From: Nostoc commune NIES-4072
GTDB taxonomy: Bacteria; Cyanobacteriota; Cyanobacteriia; Cyanobacteriales; Nostocaceae
NCBI RefSeq assembly: GCF_003113895.1
Contig: NZ_BDUD01000001.1
Coordinates: forward strand, 5,371,608 to 5,435,607
Direction: 5' to 3'
DNA length: 64,000 bases
The notes under the pieces were generated by a model. It was not told where the DNA came from, ran no database searches, and saw only the letters and a list, made by a program, of their open reading frames with translations. Made by a program: the position numbers and the translations under genes. Every line of letters starts with the position of its first letter. Position 1 is the first letter of the stretch. Of the stretch, positions 1 to 8,444 are shown piece by piece.

Positions 1-1221
1 GGAGATCAAGGAAAGGGAGACAAAGGAGATAAGGGAGATAAAGGAGATAAGGCAGATAAGGGAGATAAAGGAGATAAGGCAGATAAGGGAGACAAAGGTG
101 AGGATGCAAAAGTGGAATTTTCAAATATAAATGCTAAGTGCTTTGAAGGGTGCAATCCTCAAACAAAAGCACCACAATTTGTATATAAAAATATTCAAGT
201 AATTAAGGGAACTGAATCACAAGAAACTCTAAATTTTGAACAGATAGCAAATGCTGCTGCTTTAGAATGCTATCAATTAGTTGAAATAGAAGTTAAAACT
301 TTTGCTTCCTGCGATCCAGAAACTCATAAACCTGTAGCTTTGCAACCACCTAAAAAGATAAAAGTTGCGCCAGGAACGGAACAACAGGTTATAGCTACTT
401 TTGAAAAACTATTCGACATTGAAGCACAGCAATGCAATCCACTAATTGAAATAGAAATTAAAACTTTTGATTCCTGCGACCCAAAGACTCACAAACCTGT
501 AGCTTTAAAAGAACCTAAAAAAATCAAGGTTCCAGCAGGCATGGAATCAGAAATTAAATCTATTTTTGAAAAACTATTTGATATTGAGGGTTTGCAATGC
601 AATAAGGATAATTCAGACTTTGTAGAGATATCTGTTCCAACCATAATTGGATGTAATGAAGATAAAACACCAATTATTAGATATCGGACAATTCACTGTC
701 CCAAGAAGCTAGAAGCCTGGTTGATTCATGAAATGAATTCTTTAGCAAGTATTCAATCAAGTTTGTGCTTAATGGATAATGCAGTTGTTGCATTGCCAGA
801 AAGATATCAACTTTCTCCAGAAGGTCATATTCCCCAATTAATTTGCTTGTTTGTTGAGAAGCGAGAAGACGGAACTTTAGGAAAAGATTATTATCCCGTA
901 ACTATCCCACACCCAACAATTATTACAGCCCCAACTACAGCACCTTTAAATGGATATCAAAAGGGGTCATGGGAAGGGATATTAACACTTAAAGATAATA
1001 CTAAAGTATTTATAAATGCCTTTTCAAAAGAAGAAGCAGAAAAAGTAATTAATCAAGCAAAAACCATAATTGACCCTAAATATACTGAGGGAAGTTTTTA
1101 TAAAGTTGGTCAACGTAAGGGACAACCCTTAAAAGAGATTAATGTGCAACTTGTAAGAGTTGACTATTATCCAGAAGGCACAAAAGACAAAAAGCCTAAA
1201 TGGGTAAAATTCTTTAAATAA
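1..1221 (+). CDS. Collagen-like repeat protein, 3' part (5' end outside window)
   Basis: The frame is open from the first base, so the start lies outside the window. The first ~36 codons encode Gly-Asp-Lys triplets (some Ala-Asp-Lys), the pattern of bacterial collagen-like stalks. Next come four tandem repeats of about 50-55 residues (codons ~38-256), each with paired cysteines; the two middle copies are nearly identical (both contain CDP.THKPVAL). The last ~150 residues form a domain I do not recognise. Collagen-like stalks are typical of surface adhesins and phage tail fibres, and the repeats suggest a rod with a C-terminal head. The small unknown genes downstream, one holin-like, would fit a phage-derived or surface-structure cluster, but no diagnostic phage gene is visible. 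Function unknown. Confidence 0.8.
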   Translation, partial: GDQGKGDKGDKGDKGDKADKGDKGDKADKGDKGEDAKVEFSNINAKCFEGCNPQTKAPQFVYKNIQVIKGTESQETLNFEQIANAAALECYQLVEIEVKTFASCDPETHKPVALQPPKKIKVAPGTEQQVIATFEKLFDIEAQQCNPLIEIEIKTFDSCDPKTHKPVALKEPKKIKVPAGMESEIKSIFEKLFDIEGLQCNKDNSDFVEISVPTIIGCNEDKTPIIRYRTIHCPKKLEAWLIHEMNSLASIQSSLCLMDNAVVALPERYQLSPEGHIPQLICLFVEKREDGTLGKDYYPVTIPHPTIITAPTTAPLNGYQKGSWEGILTLKDNTKVFINAFSKEEAEKVINQAKTIIDPKYTEGSFYKVGQRKGQPLKEINVQLVRVDYYPEGTKDKKPKWVKFFK

Positions 1222-1324
1222 GCCTTCCTCCGTAAGACATCAATAAAAGCGGAGGCTTAAGGGGTTCCGTCGTAAAACATTCATAAATGAGGCTAGATTA
1301 AATCAAACATTTCAATTTGATTTT

Positions 1325-1666
1325 ATGGTAAAACCTCTACCAAAAGTTCCACACATTATCACAATTGATAATGATAAGTTCACTGCACTGTTACCTGATA
1401 TTTACGATGACATTAAGACTGTCGTAGGTATTGCAAAAGCACCTGATCCAGACAATACAGTATATAAGGGCAAACTCACCATCAGTAAAGCGATTGAAGA
1501 AGGTCATTTAATCCGAATTAATTGCCGGCTTAAAGATAATAAAGTGCGAACTGTCCTGTGTATTGCAAGCAAATTTACTTCAGCAATGGGCGGGTTGCTA
1601 CCCAAAAAAGTTGCTGGGCAAGATGTCAAGACAACAAATATTCCCCGTCGCATGAGGTTAGGATAA
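1325..1666 (+). CDS. Small unknown protein, paralogue of the next gene
   Basis: 113 residues, ATG start, no signal peptide or membrane segment. It aligns over most of its length with the following gene: YDDIKTVVGI..APDP, then a charged segment, then GHLIRINCRLKD / GILWRIGIRYKN, then a Gly/Val-rich C-terminal part. The two are therefore probably tandem duplicates, separated by 3 bases. I do not recognise the family. Position behind a collagen-like gene suggests structural or accessory proteins of the same assembly; that is inference. Confidence 0.7.
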   Translation: MVKPLPKVPHIITIDNDKFTALLPDIYDDIKTVVGIAKAPDPDNTVYKGKLTISKAIEEGHLIRINCRLKDNKVRTVLCIASKFTSAMGGLLPKKVAGQDVKTTNIPRRMRLG

Positions 1667-1669
1667 ATA

Positions 1670-2047
1670 ATGGCACTCCCTGTTTTACATAAAGCGATTT
1701 TTGGTGCTGGTGCTAGCGATTTTTATTACATTTTGACTAGTGATGCTTACGAAGGCATTAAAGCACAAACTGGACTAGAAAAAGTTGCTGATCCTAAAGG
1801 CAATGAAGAAGTTCTTCCAGTCAAAGAATTACTTCGTACTGGCATTCTTTGGCGCATTGGCATTAGATATAAAAATTCTGATGGTAAAATGAAGTCTGGC
1901 AAGTTGCTAGTAGTTAAGGGTAAAGTTGCAGGTCTTTTTGGTGACAACGCCGCCGACCAATTGGAGGATAAAACCTACAAGCTTGCTGGCGTAGATAAAG
2001 GCAAGATTGAACGCATCTCTGGCATTAGAAAAGCTACTTTCCATTAA
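1670..2047 (+). CDS. Small unknown protein, paralogue of the previous gene
   Basis: 125 residues, ATG start three bases after the previous stop, so translation is probably coupled. Shared pattern with the upstream gene: Y..IK...G..K..DP, a middle segment with L...I..G...RI, and KVAG near the C terminus. No membrane segment. A strong hairpin lies just after the stop codon, ending this transcription unit. Function unknown. Confidence 0.7.
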   Translation: MALPVLHKAIFGAGASDFYYILTSDAYEGIKAQTGLEKVADPKGNEEVLPVKELLRTGILWRIGIRYKNSDGKMKSGKLLVVKGKVAGLFGDNAADQLEDKTYKLAGVDKGKIERISGIRKATFH

Positions 2048-2052
2048 GATGT

Positions 2053-2087
2053 AATCTATCTTTAATTACTGCAATTAAAGATAGATT
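2053..2087. terminator. Bidirectional hairpin between convergent genes
   Basis: Perfect 15-bp inverted repeat (AATCTATCTTTAATT and its complement) with a 5-base loop, followed on the plus strand by GTTTATT. It separates the plus-strand gene ending at 2047 from the minus-strand gene ending at 2101, so it can serve both directions. Confidence 0.65.
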
Positions 2088-2100
2088 GTTTATTAAAAAT

Positions 2101-2325
2101 TTAAACTGGGGTCAAAATAAATGATACCCTGAATTTTCCCCCAACGGGAAAATTAAAATCTTGGTCTGTCGAAAGATAAAGCTCACAACGCCCAGATGGA
2201 TTTTTACTATCAGCCCAAAAATTGATACTAGCTGGATCTTCTATAGGTTCTAGTTCGACACGAATTTGATTTGGTTGCTCACTATACTTGGTTTTCGATT
2301 TCAAAACAAACAATGGTTGCGACAT
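2101..2325 (-). CDS. Small unknown protein
   Basis: 74 residues from ATG. Soluble, with alternating polar/hydrophobic residues suggesting beta structure (RVELEPIED, GKFRVSFIL). It lies between plus-strand genes, abuts the bidirectional hairpin, and overlaps no other credible gene, which favours a real gene. There is no strong ribosome-binding site and I do not recognise a family. Confidence 0.45.
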   Translation of the reverse strand: MSQPLFVLKSKTKYSEQPNQIRVELEPIEDPASINFWADSKNPSGRCELYLSTDQDFNFPVGGKFRVSFILTPV

Positions 2326-2370
2326 AAATCTTTAATTAAATGATGCTTAAATTATATTCTTTTAATATTT

Positions 2371-2814
2371 ATGATTACTACGCAACCATCAATAGCTACT
2401 ACATCAAGCCCAGTAATCACTGTCACTCTAGAATCAGTTGGTGTGTTTACTGGGATTTTAGTAAGCATTTCCGTATTAGGAACTTTAGCAATAAAGCTTG
2501 TTAATAATTTAAATAATATTTCAACCTCAATTGCTCAAATAAAAGAGGACTTGAAAGAACACGCTGATAATGCTGAAAAAATTAGAGATTTAAATCACAA
2601 GCTTGATTTGCACATTCAGGACTATATAAACCGAAAAGATACGATAACTTTACTGATTGCTCAAGTCACGCAAACGGTTGAACATAGGACAAATCGTCTT
2701 TATACCTCAATGAAAGACATTGAAAATTTCTTGCAGACGCAAGGGAATTTTAAAATCCGTGATTTTCAGGATTTACGCAAGATGGAAGAGGAAGATCCTT
2801 TTAATAAGGTTTAG
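2371..2814 (+). CDS. Membrane-anchored coiled-coil protein, unknown function
   Basis: 147 residues, ATG start. Residues ~20-45 form one hydrophobic segment (VFTGILVSISVLGTLAIKLV), followed by a long, charged helical region with heptad-like spacing (residues ~46-130). The shape is a single membrane anchor with a coiled-coil stalk. It is followed by a small hydrophobic gene; anchor plus small holin-like gene recalls phage lysis or spanin-like pairs, but no specific family is recognised. Confidence 0.6.
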   Translation: MITTQPSIATTSSPVITVTLESVGVFTGILVSISVLGTLAIKLVNNLNNISTSIAQIKEDLKEHADNAEKIRDLNHKLDLHIQDYINRKDTITLLIAQVTQTVEHRTNRLYTSMKDIENFLQTQGNFKIRDFQDLRKMEEEDPFNKV

Positions 2815-2870
2815 TCATCTTTCTCTATTTTTTTGGGAATACTATCAACCAACCACTCAAAATTACAATT

Positions 2871-3068
2871 ATGTCTAAATCAACTTTGAACACACTTGCT
2901 ACTATTTTTGGATTAATTGCTGGTGGATCTAATTTATTAGGCAGTACTGGCGCTATCAACCACGCAACCGCAGGCACTATTGGGGGAATTGCTACCGCTA
3001 TCCTTGGCTATTTAGTACAACAACCGGCAGCCGATGAGCAGCCACAAGCACCTTCACCCCAAAAATGA
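2871..3068 (+). CDS. Small two-helix membrane protein, holin-like
   Basis: 65 residues with two hydrophobic segments (residues ~6-25 and ~31-49, rich in Gly/Ala) and a polar, Pro-rich tail. Size and shape resemble a small holin or a bacteriocin-like membrane peptide; this rests on shape only. Its last 61 bases overlap the 3' end of the ABC permease on the opposite strand, which is unusual and may mark the edge of an inserted block. Confidence 0.5.
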   Translation: MSKSTLNTLATIFGLIAGGSNLLGSTGAINHATAGTIGGIATAILGYLVQQPAADEQPQAPSPQK

Positions 3069-3883
3069 TTCTCTGGGGATTCATGCCACTTACTTAATAT
3101 AAAGTCAGATAAAGCGCTCAAGCTGACAAAAATTAATACACCCAACCCAGTTGTGAGAAATAATGCTGCAAACATCCGAGGAATTTGTAAGTTGTAGCTA
3201 GAAATTAAAATCCGGTAAGCAATGCCAGATTTTGTCCCACCAGTACCAGCGACAAATTCGGCTACAACTGCGCCAATTAATGCTAAACCACCGCTAATTT
3301 TTAAACCGCCTAAGAAATAGGGCATAGCGCTGGGTAAACGGAGATACAGCAGAGTTTGCCAGCGAGAAGCTTTGTAAAGTTGAAATAGGTTGAGCAAGTT
3401 CCGGTCAACGCTGTTGAGTCCTAGTGTAGTGTTGGATACGATGGGGAAAAAGGCGACAATCCAGGCACAAACGACTAAGGCGGCAAAAGTGTTATTTTTT
3501 AGCCAGAGAATGATTAAGGGTGCGATCGCAACTATCGGAGTTGTTTGTAAAATGACTGCATAGGGAAATAAACTGCGTTCAATCCATTTACTTTGGGCGA
3601 ACAAAATCGCTATTAGTAAACCAGAAATAGCCGCAGCAATAAAAGCAACAACTGTGATTTGCAGTGTAATTAATAGTGATGGGAAAAGCTCGTTCCAGTC
3701 AGTAATTAAGGTTTTAAATACTAATAAAGGGCCAGGAAGGATATAAGGAGGCAGATGTGTTATCCGCACAAATATATCCCATAAAAATAATCCTATAATA
3801 CCAACTCCCATCGGTGCCAAAACCTCAACAGAAATAAACTTGCTCGATGTCTTTTGTGATTGGGTACGACGGATGAATAGCAT
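3008..3883 (-). CDS. ABC transporter permease (SsuC/ThiX-like)
   Basis: 291 residues with about six membrane helices and the cytoplasmic EAA loop (residues ~175-200, KASRWQTLLYLRLPSAMPYF) that contacts the ATPase. It belongs to the binding-protein-dependent permeases that import sulfonates, nitrate or thiamine precursors. The following genes on the same strand are its ATPase and binding protein, but both are incomplete, so the transporter is probably dead. The last ~20 residues (Cys/Gly-rich, after the usual SKWHES end) read into an overlapping opposite-strand gene, so the C terminus may be altered as well. Confidence 0.8.
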   Translation of the reverse strand: MLFIRRTQSQKTSSKFISVEVLAPMGVGIIGLFLWDIFVRITHLPPYILPGPLLVFKTLITDWNELFPSLLITLQITVVAFIAAAISGLLIAILFAQSKWIERSLFPYAVILQTTPIVAIAPLIILWLKNNTFAALVVCAWIVAFFPIVSNTTLGLNSVDRNLLNLFQLYKASRWQTLLYLRLPSAMPYFLGGLKISGGLALIGAVVAEFVAGTGGTKSGIAYRILISSYNLQIPRMFAALFLTTGLGVLIFVSLSALSDFILSKWHESPENHFWGEGACGCSSAAGCCTK

Positions 3884-3897
3884 ATAAATTAAAAATT

Positions 3898-4386
3898 TTA
3901 AATTGGCGCAAAACTCATAGCTTTAGCTAGATGCTGAGAAATTTCACGGCAATATTGGTTATACAGCAATGATGTGCGAAAGTCATCGTTACGAGGATAA
4001 GGAACATCAATTTCTACATCAGCTACAATCCTTCCGGGACTTTTCCCCATAACTAGCACGCGATTTGATAAGTATACTGCTTCGTAAATATTGTGGGTAA
4101 CAAAAACCACCGTCCAGCGTTCTTGAAGCCACAAATCTAGTAAATCACCATTGAGTTTGCTACGAGTAATTTCATCTAGTGCCCCAAATGGTTCATCCAT
4201 CAACAAAATATTTGGTTGAGTAACTAATGCCCTAGCAATTGATACCCGCATTTTCATCCCACCTGATAACTGGCGGGGATAGTTTTCTTCAAAACCTTTT
4301 AATCCTACCAGTTCTAATGTCTGCTGCACCAATTTTTGGCTATCTTTTTTAGACATTCTCGCCAACTTTAGACCTTCTTGTAGAAA
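3898..4386 (-). pseudogene. ABC transporter ATPase, N-terminal part missing
   Basis: The surviving ~160 residues contain the ABC signature (LSGGM), Walker B (ILLMDEP followed by FGALDE) and the switch His (VFVTHN), but there is no Walker A or Q-loop: the first ~100 residues of the family are absent. Reading upstream, the frame hits TAG at 4387-4389. Only a TTG at 4365 or an ATG at 4356 could start translation. Without Walker A it cannot bind ATP normally. It lies 14 bases upstream of the permease. The missing segment is explained by the deletion that also removed the end of the neighbouring binding protein. Confidence 0.85.
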
Positions 4387-4407
4387 CTATAAAATGGCTT
4401 TTGATTA

Positions 4408-4902
4408 TCAAAAAAGAGAAAGAGCAACGAATTCAAATGGTTTGCCTTTGAGGTCTGCAAGGGTTTTAATTGCTGGGTTGGGATGTGCAATAAGACACCA
4501 GGGGTCTTTCTGAAAAATTGCTGCGACTGTGATTTTGGGAATACCTTGTGCTATAGCATTCACGGCATCTATGCCATAACCCATGAAGAAATCTACCGCA
4601 CCCCCCATCAACAATTGAGTACCACTGGGAACCTGGGGGCCACCCATTTTGATGGTAACATCTAAACCATAGTCTTTGTAAATACCAGTGGCGATCGCCT
4701 GGTAAAATCCGCCGTGTTCTGCTTGTGCTATCCAGTTTGTGCCAAATGTAACTTTATTCAACTGAGAATTACTAGTTGATGGTTGGTTGCTGTTACTACA
4801 ACCAGCAATGAAGGTACTACAAATCCAGATAGAACTGTATTGAGTAAAATTGCGGCGACTAAGGCGATTAACTGCTGTTGATAAGGGTGATGACGGATTC
4901 AT
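4408..4902 (-). pseudogene. ABC substrate-binding protein (NMT1/SsuA-like), C-terminal half missing
   Basis: 164 residues against roughly 320-350 for the family. The N terminus carries a Tat-like/lipoprotein signal (SRRNFTQ, then lipobox-like FIAGC), and residues ~48-150 match the NMT1-type lobe that binds pyrimidine precursors or sulfonates (NWIAQAEHGGFYQAIATGIY). Similarity ends after LADLKGKP, followed by an unrelated 9-residue tail and a stop. The rest of the protein and the start of the ATPase are missing at this junction, so this is one operon with an internal deletion. Confidence 0.85.
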
Positions 4903-4923
4903 AAAACAGGATGGTATTCTCTT

Positions 4924-5406
4924 CTATTTGCCGTTGTAACTGAATCTAAATGTACATTCTAGAATCAACTTTTGATTCACTAGCGAATAAGGCTGAATTT
5001 CTAAAGCAGCTTTAAAAGCTTTAATGGCTTCACCATACTCTCCTAGTGCTGCATAACACAAACCCATACCGTGAAGTGCCCCAAAATGTATTGGATTTAT
5101 CTGCACGACTATCTGACAATCTGCCAAAGATTTTTGATAATCTCCAATACTGTAATACAGAAAAGCTCGACGATTCCAAGCTTCGGCAAAATCTGGCTGG
5201 TCTTTTATTAGTGCTGTCAGCGCTGTTTCGGCTTCAGTAATTTCACCTGCATCAAGTAACTTTTGACTGCGATCAATTATTTCCAGCCCATAAATTCCCT
5301 TTTGCTGAAACCAAATCCGCCAGATTTTTCTGGTTGCTTTTTCGCGGACTGTGGCATCTGGGTTTTTCAACTCTTCAAGTAAGGAATTGATAGGTAAAGA
5401 ATCCAT
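4924..5406 (-). CDS. TPR-repeat protein
   Basis: 160 residues, ATG start. From residue ~48 there are about three tetratricopeptide repeats (A..ALTALIKDQPDFAEAW, G.Y..SLADCQIVVQINP, GEYGEAIKAFKAALEIQP). The first ~45 residues are helical and may form a HEAT-like cap. It lies just upstream of the degraded ABC operon on the same strand and is probably independent. Likely a protein-interaction scaffold; partner unknown. Confidence 0.75.
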   Translation of the reverse strand: MDSLPINSLLEELKNPDATVREKATRKIWRIWFQQKGIYGLEIIDRSQKLLDAGEITEAETALTALIKDQPDFAEAWNRRAFLYYSIGDYQKSLADCQIVVQINPIHFGALHGMGLCYAALGEYGEAIKAFKAALEIQPYSLVNQKLILECTFRFSYNGK

Positions 5407-5763
5407 GAATTTAAAATCAGTGAATATACGTTTGTATTAACTTTCTCACAAAATATATCTATTAAATGATTTTTAAAGCCATCTTTAAATTTGCGGTATT
5501 TTATTGTTAATTATGAATTTTCTGTGTTATTTATTATATCCAGCATACGACTAATACCACACTCGATATTTAGAGTTATAAAAATAAAAATTGACTATAG
5601 GTAGTTGACAAATACTTAGTGACTAATAACTGAGAAAATATCCCCAAAAAAGTAATGACTATGCCAAAGCAAAACGATGTTTCCAAAATTGGTGACGCGA
5701 TCTGATTTGGAGGTTTTTTGCTGCCAATTGGGGGCGTGACAGTGTATAAAAAGTTGATTTTAG
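5407..5763. other. Intergenic, no gene seen
   Basis: 357 AT-rich bases between a TPR gene and a porin remnant. I see no reading frame with coding character, no tRNA and no strong hairpin. It may contain decayed remains of the missing 5' half of the neighbouring minus-strand gene's former surroundings. Confidence 0.5.
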
Positions 5764-6237
5764 TTAAAATTGCCAGCTTACTTGTAACCCAACTATATCC
5801 ACGCCACCTTCAAAAGTACCTTTGAGCGTACCTGCTGTAGTACTTGACTGGTTAATGTAGCTATCGTTTACAAATACGTGGGTATAACCAATGTCGAAAT
5901 TGAATGACTTGGAAGGACGATAGCTAGCGCCGAACCCAAGCAAAGTGCGATCGCCACCGGGTAATCGGGGCGTATTAAATTCTTCACTAACAGGGCTAGG
6001 ATCGTAAGTGATACCCGTTCGCAGTGTTAAGCGATCGCTCACAGCATAGTTGGCCCCAACTCCAAAACGGTAACTATCATTCCAATTCTCCGGCTGTACG
6101 GTATCTGCTTGAACTGGATTGTCAAATTGAACTCGCAGTTCTTTAAAACGGCTCCAGTTTGTCCAAGTTACATCACCGACAATTGCCAAACGAGGGTTAA
6201 GTTCTTGATATACAGCAAGCGATAAGGTATCAGGCAA
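5764..6237 (-). pseudogene. FadL/OmpP1-type outer-membrane transporter, C-terminal fragment
   Basis: About 157 residues matching the last third of FadL-family barrels, which carry hydrophobic compounds across the outer membrane: alternating beta strands (DVTWTNWSRFKEL, YRFGVGANYAVSDRL, LLGFGASYRPS) and a terminal aromatic (VSWQF) as in outer-membrane proteins. The signal peptide, N-terminal plug and early strands are missing; the frame is closed by TGA at 6244-6246. Only a TTG precedes the homologous part. Another truncated gene (Uma2) lies 100 bases away, marking this as a decayed zone. Confidence 0.8.
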
Positions 6238-6334
6238 TTTTTTTCACTAGATAGAATAAACTTTTTTTGACCTTCTAATCAACAGCAAACGCTACCCTAG
6301 AAATCAGTATGGCTTAAACCTTAAAGTTTCAAAT

Positions 6335-6436
6335 ATGATAGCCTCGCCCAAACAAAACTACCTTACCCCTGAAGAGTACCTCCAAATAGAGGAACAAAAC
6401 CCTGTCAAACATGAGGGTATGCTACACAATCTTTAG
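6335..6436 (+). pseudogene. Uma2-family (DUF820) protein, N-terminal remnant
   Basis: 33 codons from ATG: starts MIASPKQNYLTPEEYLQIEE and continues to NPVKHEG, which is the typical N terminus of cyanobacterial Uma2/DUF820 PD-(D/E)XK-fold proteins (normally ~190 residues). Directly after that motif the sequence diverges to MLHNL and stops. The catalytic core is absent. Uma2 genes are highly multiplied in Nostocales and often decay. Confidence 0.8.
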
Positions 6437-6523
6437 TAAACTAAATATCTATTAATATCTTCAAGGCTTCCTAACCCGGCGGGGGCATTAAGCAAAGTAG
6501 ACACAATTGATTGTATAAAAGTT

Positions 6524-8416
6524 ATGGCGCTCATAGTTCAGAAATACGGTGGTACATCTGTCGGTTCAGTCGAACGGATTCAAGCTGTTGCACAACGCGT
6601 TTACAAAACTGTTAAAGCTGGAAATTCGCTTGTCGTAGTGGTTTCGGCAATGGGCAAAACCACCGATGGACTCGTCAAACTGGCTAATGAAATTTCTTCA
6701 AATCCTAACCGCCGGGAAATGGATATGTTGCTTTCCACTGGGGAACAAGTCACCATCGCCTTACTTAGTATGGCTTTGCAGGAACTAGGACAACCAGCAA
6801 TTTCTATGACTGGCGCTCAGGTAGGAATTGTTACCGAAGCCGAACACAGCCGCGCTCGGATTTTACATATTGAAACTACTCGCCTAACTCGTCACATAAA
6901 TGCAGGTAAAGTAGTTGTAGTAGCAGGCTTTCAAGGCACATCCAACGCCGGAGAAATGGAAATTACAACTTTGGGGCGTGGTGGTTCTGACACATCGGCG
7001 GTGGCGATCGCAGCCGCATTACAAGCAAATTTTTGTGAAATTTATACAGACGTACCAGGGATTTTAACTACAGACCCCCGCTTAGTTGCCGAAGCCCAGT
7101 TGATGGATGACATCACCTGCGATGAAATGTTGGAACTAGCTAGCTTAGGAGCAAAAGTGCTGCATCCCCGCGCAGTGGAAATTGCTCGTAACTATGGTGT
7201 TCCCTTAGTAGTTAGGTCTAGCTGGACGGATGCTCCCGGTACTTGGGTAACATCAGCCAAACCCCAAGGGCGATCGCTAATCAATCTAGAAATTGCCCTT
7301 CCGGTGGATGCTGTAGAATTTGACACTAACCAAGCAAAGGTGGCTTTGTTGCGCGTACCCGATAAACCAGGTGTAGCAGCAAGGTTATTTGGCGAAATTT
7401 CTCGGCAAAAAGTAGACGTAGATTTAATTATTCAGTCAGTTCATGAAGGTAACAGTAATGACATTGCCTTTACTGTCACCACACCAATATTAAAACGGGC
7501 AGAAGCAGTAGCAGCAGCGATCGCCCCAGCACTAAGGAGTCCATCTAACCCTAAATCTGACGAAGCCGAGGTAATGGTAGAACAGAATATTGCCAAAGTC
7601 AGTATCGCAGGTGCGGGAATGATTGGACGTCCCGGTGTAGCTGCAAAGATGTTCGCCACTTTGGCAGAAGCAGGCGTGAACATCCAGATGATTTCCACCA
7701 GCGAAGTGAAAGTAAGCTGCGTAGTCAATGCCACCGAATGCGATCGCGCCGTCAACGCACTCCGTAGCGCCTTTGAGATAGAGGCAGGGGGGCAGGGGGC
7801 AGGGGGAGCAGGGGAAGCAGGGGGGGCAGGGGGAGCAGGGGAAGCAGGGGAAGATAAATTAATTCTTTTATCCCCCTCACTCCCCACTCCCCATTCCCCA
7901 CTCCCCACTTCTCCCGTTCGTGGTGTCGCTCTCGATTTGAACCAAGCGCGTCTTGCTATTCGGCAATTACCAGATCGGCCGGGGATGGCGGCGAAGTTGT
8001 TTGGATTATTAGCGCAGCATAATATCAGCGTTGATATGATTATCCAATCTCAACGTTGTCGGGTGATTGATGGTGTTCCCAGAAGAGATATTGCTTTTAC
8101 AGTCTCGCGGATAGATGGGGAAAGTGCAAAAAAAATGCTTACCCAAGTAGCAGCAGAATTAGGATGGGGTGAAGTTGTTTTAGATAGTGCGATCGCTAAA
8201 GTGAGTATTGTAGGTGCAGGTATGGTGGGACAACCAGGTGTAGCCGCTAAAATGTTTGAAGCTCTAGCCGAACACCAAATTAATATTCAAATGATTGCCA
8301 CCTCAGAAATAAAAATTAGCTGTGTCGTGGCCCAAGAGCAAGGTGTTAAAGCTTTGCAAGTCATTCATGCTGCTTTTGGACTAGCTGGTAGTGAGAAATT
8401 TGTCGTACCAGCGTAG
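6524..8416 (+). CDS. lysC: Aspartate kinase with four ACT domains and an in-frame repeat insert
   Basis: Phosphorylates aspartate in the first step toward lysine, threonine and methionine. Residues 1-~245 are the kinase domain (KYGGTSVGS near the N terminus; FQGTSNAGEMEITTLGRGGSDTSA; TDVPGI..TDPR). Four ACT regulatory domains follow in two pairs (residues ~265-415 and ~468-625), the cyanobacterial arrangement that binds feedback effectors. Between the pairs, residues ~420-463 are low-complexity Gly/Ala then Pro/Ser, encoded by a G-rich/C-rich dispersed repeat. The frame stays open and both ACT pairs are intact, so the enzyme is probably functional. Standalone gene; ATG start at 6524. Confidence 0.95.
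   Translation: MALIVQKYGGTSVGSVERIQAVAQRVYKTVKAGNSLVVVVSAMGKTTDGLVKLANEISSNPNRREMDMLLSTGEQVTIALLSMALQELGQPAISMTGAQVGIVTEAEHSRARILHIETTRLTRHINAGKVVVVAGFQGTSNAGEMEITTLGRGGSDTSAVAIAAALQANFCEIYTDVPGILTTDPRLVAEAQLMDDITCDEMLELASLGAKVLHPRAVEIARNYGVPLVVRSSWTDAPGTWVTSAKPQGRSLINLEIALPVDAVEFDTNQAKVALLRVPDKPGVAARLFGEISRQKVDVDLIIQSVHEGNSNDIAFTVTTPILKRAEAVAAAIAPALRSPSNPKSDEAEVMVEQNIAKVSIAGAGMIGRPGVAAKMFATLAEAGVNIQMISTSEVKVSCVVNATECDRAVNALRSAFEIEAGGQGAGGAGEAGGAGGAGEAGEDKLILLSPSLPTPHSPLPTSPVRGVALDLNQARLAIRQLPDRPGMAAKLFGLLAQHNISVDMIIQSQRCRVIDGVPRRDIAFTVSRIDGESAKKMLTQVAAELGWGEVVLDSAIAKVSIVGAGMVGQPGVAAKMFEALAEHQINIQMIATSEIKISCVVAQEQGVKALQVIHAAFGLAGSEKFVVPA
7780..7912. repeat. G-rich/C-rich dispersed repeat inside lysC
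   Basis: A purine (GGGGCAGG/GGGAGCAGGGGAAGCA) arm and a complementary-type pyrimidine arm (CCCCACTCCCC units) flank an AT-rich centre (GATAAATTAATTC). The same kind of sequence appears between genes at ~27210-27300 and ~37515-37555. Here it lies within codons and is translated as a Gly/Ala-rich then Pro/Ser-rich linker between the two ACT pairs. Confidence 0.8.
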
Positions 8417-8444
8417 AATTAAATTTTTAATTTTTAATTGCTGA

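Noticed and set aside
7441..7908. Minus-strand open frame opposite lysC
   Set aside because: Pro/Ala/Ser low complexity mirrors the G-rich repeat; antisense to a conserved enzyme.
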